Below, piece after piece: positions 6,617 through 8,609 of a stretch of 8,609 nucleotides of DNA (positions are counted from its first letter, which is position 1; each line of letters opens with the position of its first letter). The notes under the pieces are model-generated. The model ran no database searches, was not told the origin of the DNA, and was given only the letters and a program-made list of their open reading frames with translations. The position numbers and the translations under genes were made by a program. This stretch comes from Chloroflexota bacterium. Its GTDB lineage: Bacteria > Chloroflexota > Anaerolineae > Promineifilales > Promineifilaceae. Location: the NCBI GenBank assembly GCA_963169155.1, contig CAUJGI010000822.1, positions 1 through 8,609 on the forward strand. The letters are read 5' to 3'.

Positions 6617-7237
6617 TTAGGGCAGATAATAGGTCATGCGTTGGAGCTGAATGACGGGGTCGCTGTAGCTGATTTCCACGCCGGGGGGCACATTGAGGTG
6701 AATTGGCGCGTAGCTTAAAATGGACCGCACGCCTACAGCTACCAGCCGATCGGTAATTGCTTGGGCATAGTTGGCGGGCACAGCAATGACGGCGACCTTG
6801 ACATGGTTTTCTCGAACCACCTGCTCCAGGGCGGCAACATCCAGAACGATGAGTTGATCCATCTGTTCACCAATCTTGGTGGGATCGTTGTCAAAAACCC
6901 AGGAGATGCGAAAGCCGCGATGTTCAAAGCCGTGATAATGCGCCAGGGCGTGACCAAGATAACCAGCGCCGACCAGGGCCACATCCCACTCTTTGGTGAG
7001 GTGCAAAATCTCACGCAGTTTTTCGATGAGATAGTTGATGTGGTAGCCGGTGCCCTGCTTGCCAAATTCGCCAAAATGAGACAAATCCTTCCGGATTTGC
7101 GCTGAGCTGATGCCCAAACGTTTGCCCAGCTCATGGGAAGAGGTATTGATTCTGCCTTCTTCTTCAGCTAAACGAGTGAGTTCACGCAAGTAGATGGGTA
7201 GGCGACCAATGACAATATCTGGTATTTCACTTGTCAC
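6617..7237 (-). CDS. rex: Redox-sensing transcriptional repressor Rex
   Basis: Rex is a homodimeric repressor that binds DNA when NADH/NAD+ is low and lets go when NADH rises, controlling respiratory and fermentation genes. The 206-residue product has the N-terminal winged helix (about 1-78) with the conserved recognition region SSAQIRKDLSHFGEFGKQGTGY (44-65). A Rossmann domain follows with VALVGAGYLG (86-95, GxGxxG) and FDNDPTKIG (115-123), and the C-terminal domain-swap helix is at about 190-200. Length and order are normal. The start is GTG 7237, with GAGGA (7251-7247) nine bases upstream; the sequence from IPDIVIGRLPIYL fits the family start. It is convergent with mreB and divergent from the HlyD-like gene. 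A promoter with a Rex-like box on the start region lies about 100 bases upstream, which suggests autoregulation. Confidence 0.96.
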   Translation of the reverse strand: MTSEIPDIVIGRLPIYLRELTRLAEEEGRINTSSHELGKRLGISSAQIRKDLSHFGEFGKQGTGYHINYLIEKLREILHLTKEWDVALVGAGYLGHALAHYHGFEHRGFRISWVFDNDPTKIGEQMDQLIVLDVAALEQVVRENHVKVAVIAVPANYAQAITDRLVAVGVRSILSYAPIHLNVPPGVEISYSDPVIQLQRMTYYLP

Positions 7238-7324
7238 AGCGTATTGTCCTCGCGAAGGTACAGAGATTTATTCTGTAGATAAGGCAATGAAGAACTGCCT
7301 GATGGAATAACTGCTGAAACTTAT

Positions 7325-7342
7325 TCGTGTAAGTTTTCACAA
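7325..7342. promoter_or_regulatory. Rex-like operator at the rex promoter
   Basis: TCGTGTAAGTTTTCACAA matches the Rex consensus TTGTGAA-n4-TTCACAA at 12 of 14 defined positions, with a perfect right half. It begins at the last base of the predicted rex -10 and covers the likely start point, a classical repression position. It fits the autoregulation seen for Rex in several bacteria. Confidence 0.7.
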
Positions 7343-7370
7343 TTCTAACATAAGAAAAAACACACAGCAA
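7342..7370 (-). promoter_or_regulatory. rex promoter
   Basis: On the minus strand, TTGCTG (7370-7365) is a weak -35. After a 17-base spacer comes TAGAAT (7347-7342), a 5/6 match to TATAAT, preceded by TGT to give an extended -10 (TGnTAGAAT). The start would fall near 7335, leaving a leader of roughly 100 bases before GTG 7237. Confidence 0.6.
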
Positions 7371-7418
7371 CTAAGCCTGGATCAAAGGTTAACAATTGTT
7401 GTGATTTTCGGGGCTTGT

Positions 7419-7436
7419 CTGTGCATTTTTTCACAG
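7419..7436. promoter_or_regulatory. Second Rex/Crp-like dyad operator
   Basis: CTGTGCATTTTTTCACAG is a near-perfect dyad (6 of 7 bases agree between arms). It matches the Rex consensus at 11 of 14 positions, and its inner part also fits the Crp/Fnr-type TGTGA-n6-TCACA at 9 of 10. It ends 5 bases before a perfect TATAAT on the plus strand, so a bound protein would cover the -35/-10 spacer. A Rex-like half site TTGTGAT lies nearby at 7399-7405. Confidence 0.5.
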
Positions 7437-7441
7437 TTTCA

Positions 7442-7447
7442 TATAAT
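7442..7447 (+). promoter_or_regulatory. Promoter -10 toward the HlyD-like gene
   Basis: TATAAT is a perfect -10, but no good -35 lies 16-18 bases upstream; that space is occupied by the dyad at 7419-7436. It would give a leader of about 215 bases containing the two hairpins at 7516-7625. Confidence 0.45.
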
Positions 7448-7515
7448 TCATGGGTGTGCTGCAAAGGTTTTGCCCAGATATTTGGCAGTACAGCTTTTTA
7501 GTAGCGCGATGAATT

Positions 7516-7571
7516 AGGTAATTGGCAAAATGTTTTCCAAAAAAGATTGACGTCTTATTTGCCAATTACTT
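7516..7571. repeat. Inverted repeat in the leader of the HlyD-like gene, copy 1
   Basis: GTAATTGGCAAA (7518-7529) is a perfect 12-bp inverted match to TTTGCCAATTAC (7558-7569); outer G-T and A-T pairs extend it to 7516-7571. The loop is 28 bases. The outer word GTAATTG is the same as in the repeat at 3394-3437. Confidence 0.75.
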
Positions 7572-7572
7572 G

Positions 7573-7625
7573 AGTAAACCGCACCAAATAGACGATTTAT
7601 TTTCAAAAACTTTGTGCGGTTTACT
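7573..7625. repeat. Inverted repeat in the leader of the HlyD-like gene, copy 2
   Basis: AGTAAACCGCAC (7573-7584) pairs perfectly with GTGCGGTTTACT (7614-7625). After a bulged C at 7585, AAA (7586-7588) pairs with TTT (7611-7613). It starts one base after the previous hairpin, so the two would stack side by side 45 bases before the coding start. Confidence 0.75.
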
Positions 7626-7669
7626 TAATGTTGGCTGTGGCTCACCAATAAGGAATTGGGTAGTTTGAA

Positions 7670-8609
7670 ATGCGTAAAGTCGGAATTATTGTGGGAATTG
7701 TTCTTCTACTGGTGGTAGGTTATTTTGTGGTGCGTCAGCGGCAAGTGGCGGTGGAGACGGCCGTTCCCGAAATCCTTCGTGAGGCCCTGGTTGAACGCGG
7801 CCAGGTAACCGCCACGGTCAACGCGGTGGGGTCCATCGAGCCGGAATCGCTGGTCTCTTTGACGTTTGGCCTGGGTGGTACCATCCAGCAGGTGAACGTG
7901 GTGCGCGGCCAGGTGGTGGCTGAAGGGGATGTGCTGGCCACGCTGAACACCGATGAGCTGGCCCTGGCGGTGCAGCAGGCGGAAGATGCCCTGCGCATTC
8001 AGCAGCTAACCCTGCAGCAGCGGCTGGAGGCCGAACCATCGGCGGCAACGCTGGCGAGCAGCGAGGCAGACATTGCAGCAGCGGAGGCGAATGTGACGGT
8101 GGCGCAGGCCAATCTGGCGTCGGCGGAAGCGGCCGTTTTGCAGGCCAACGCTCAAAAAGCTCAGCTGTTGGCCGGGGCGACGCCGGGGCAGGTGGCGCAG
8201 GCACAAGCGAGCCTGGCCGCCGCTGAGCTGGCGCAAAAAAATGCCCAGGATGCGTACAACAGGACAATTGAATGTTTTACTGATCCTGCTGGCAACGAAA
8301 TCTGCCCTGGCCTGGGTGCGCCGGAAGAAGCGGCCCGGGCGGCGCTGGCGAATGCCAACGCGTCATTGGCGGCGGCGCAGGCGGCGCTAACCGATGTGCA
8401 AACGGCCGCTCGTCCGGCCGACATTCAGCTGGCCGATGCGGCGATTGCCAATGCCCAGGCGGGTGTTCAGGCAGCGCAGGGTAACGTCCAGGCCGCTGAA
8501 GCCAATCTGGCGCGGGCCCAGGCGGCATATGCTCGCCTGCTGGAGCCGCTGAGTGACAACGAAATTGCCATTGTGGAGGCCCAGGTGGCGGCGGCCCAGA
8601 CCAATCTGG
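7670..8609 (+). CDS. HlyD/MacA-family periplasmic adaptor (efflux), cut by right edge
   Basis: These adaptors link an inner-membrane transporter, often a MacB-type ABC exporter, to the outer layers of the envelope. The first 313 residues are present. They have a basic start and one membrane anchor (about 5-21), then a first beta/lipoyl half (about 45-95; SLTFGLGGTIQQVNVVRGQVVAEGDVLA is typical), then a very Ala/Gln-rich coiled coil to the end of the window. The coil contains three similar turn-plus-helix starts (166-187, 247-267 and 292-311) and an inserted loop with two cysteines (C202, C212; IECF...EICP). The second lipoyl half, barrel and C-terminus lie beyond the edge. ATG 7670 is the first start after an in-frame TAG at 7661. 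AAGGA (7650-7654) is 15 bases away, so the ribosome site is weak. The substrate cannot be told. The partner gene is expected downstream. Confidence 0.9.
   Translation, partial: MRKVGIIVGIVLLLVVGYFVVRQRQVAVETAVPEILREALVERGQVTATVNAVGSIEPESLVSLTFGLGGTIQQVNVVRGQVVAEGDVLATLNTDELALAVQQAEDALRIQQLTLQQRLEAEPSAATLASSEADIAAAEANVTVAQANLASAEAAVLQANAQKAQLLAGATPGQVAQAQASLAAAELAQKNAQDAYNRTIECFTDPAGNEICPGLGAPEEAARAALANANASLAAAQAALTDVQTAARPADIQLADAAIANAQAGVQAAQGNVQAAEANLARAQAAYARLLEPLSDNEIAIVEAQVAAAQTNL

Noticed and set aside
7450..7512. A 20-codon open frame (ATG to TGA) just after TATAAT, as a possible leader peptide
   Set aside because: No ribosome site, and the predicted transcript start would fall at or after the ATG.

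Overview
The window looks like chromosomal DNA of a bacterium, most likely a member of the Chloroflexota (Anaerolineae-like). This placement is an inference from protein flavour: the F1 subunits, an MreB in the same operon, a Rex repressor, a GT39-type membrane glycosyltransferase and an Ala-rich HlyD-family adaptor. No rRNA or other marker is present to prove it. There are no transposases, tRNAs, CRISPR arrays or phage genes; this is mostly a housekeeping region.

Layout from left to right. Positions 1-360 (minus strand) hold the N-terminus of a polytopic glycosyltransferase that runs off the left edge. Positions 361-786 are a largely featureless divergent intergenic region. Positions 787-5520 carry the F1 part of ATP synthase in the order atpA-atpG-atpD-atpC, all on the plus strand. 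The F0 genes and atpH, which usually precede atpA, are absent, so the ATP synthase locus is split. An mreB gene (5523-6542) follows atpC after only 2 bases and ends at a strong two-way terminator (6566-6595). A convergent rex gene (7237 down to 6617) encodes the NADH/NAD+-sensing repressor. A divergent promoter region (7238-7669) separates rex from a HlyD-family efflux adaptor (7670 onward) cut by the right edge.

How the parts fit together. The F1 operon supplies the catalytic head of ATP synthase, and mreB seems to be co-transcribed with it, linking energy metabolism and cell-shape genes. Rex reports the respiratory redox state. Its gene has a good promoter whose start region is covered by an 18-bp Rex-like box, so autorepression is likely. 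A second Rex/Crp-like dyad lies just upstream of a perfect TATAAT that points toward the adaptor gene.

The most unusual material is between the genes. There are four imperfect hairpins, two of them built from 7-base units and most bounded by GTAA...TTAC, and a compact three-way-junction candidate between atpD and atpC. The palindrome CGGCCG(T) is strikingly over-represented across the window. AtpA also carries an insertion of roughly 38 residues relative to the E. coli protein.
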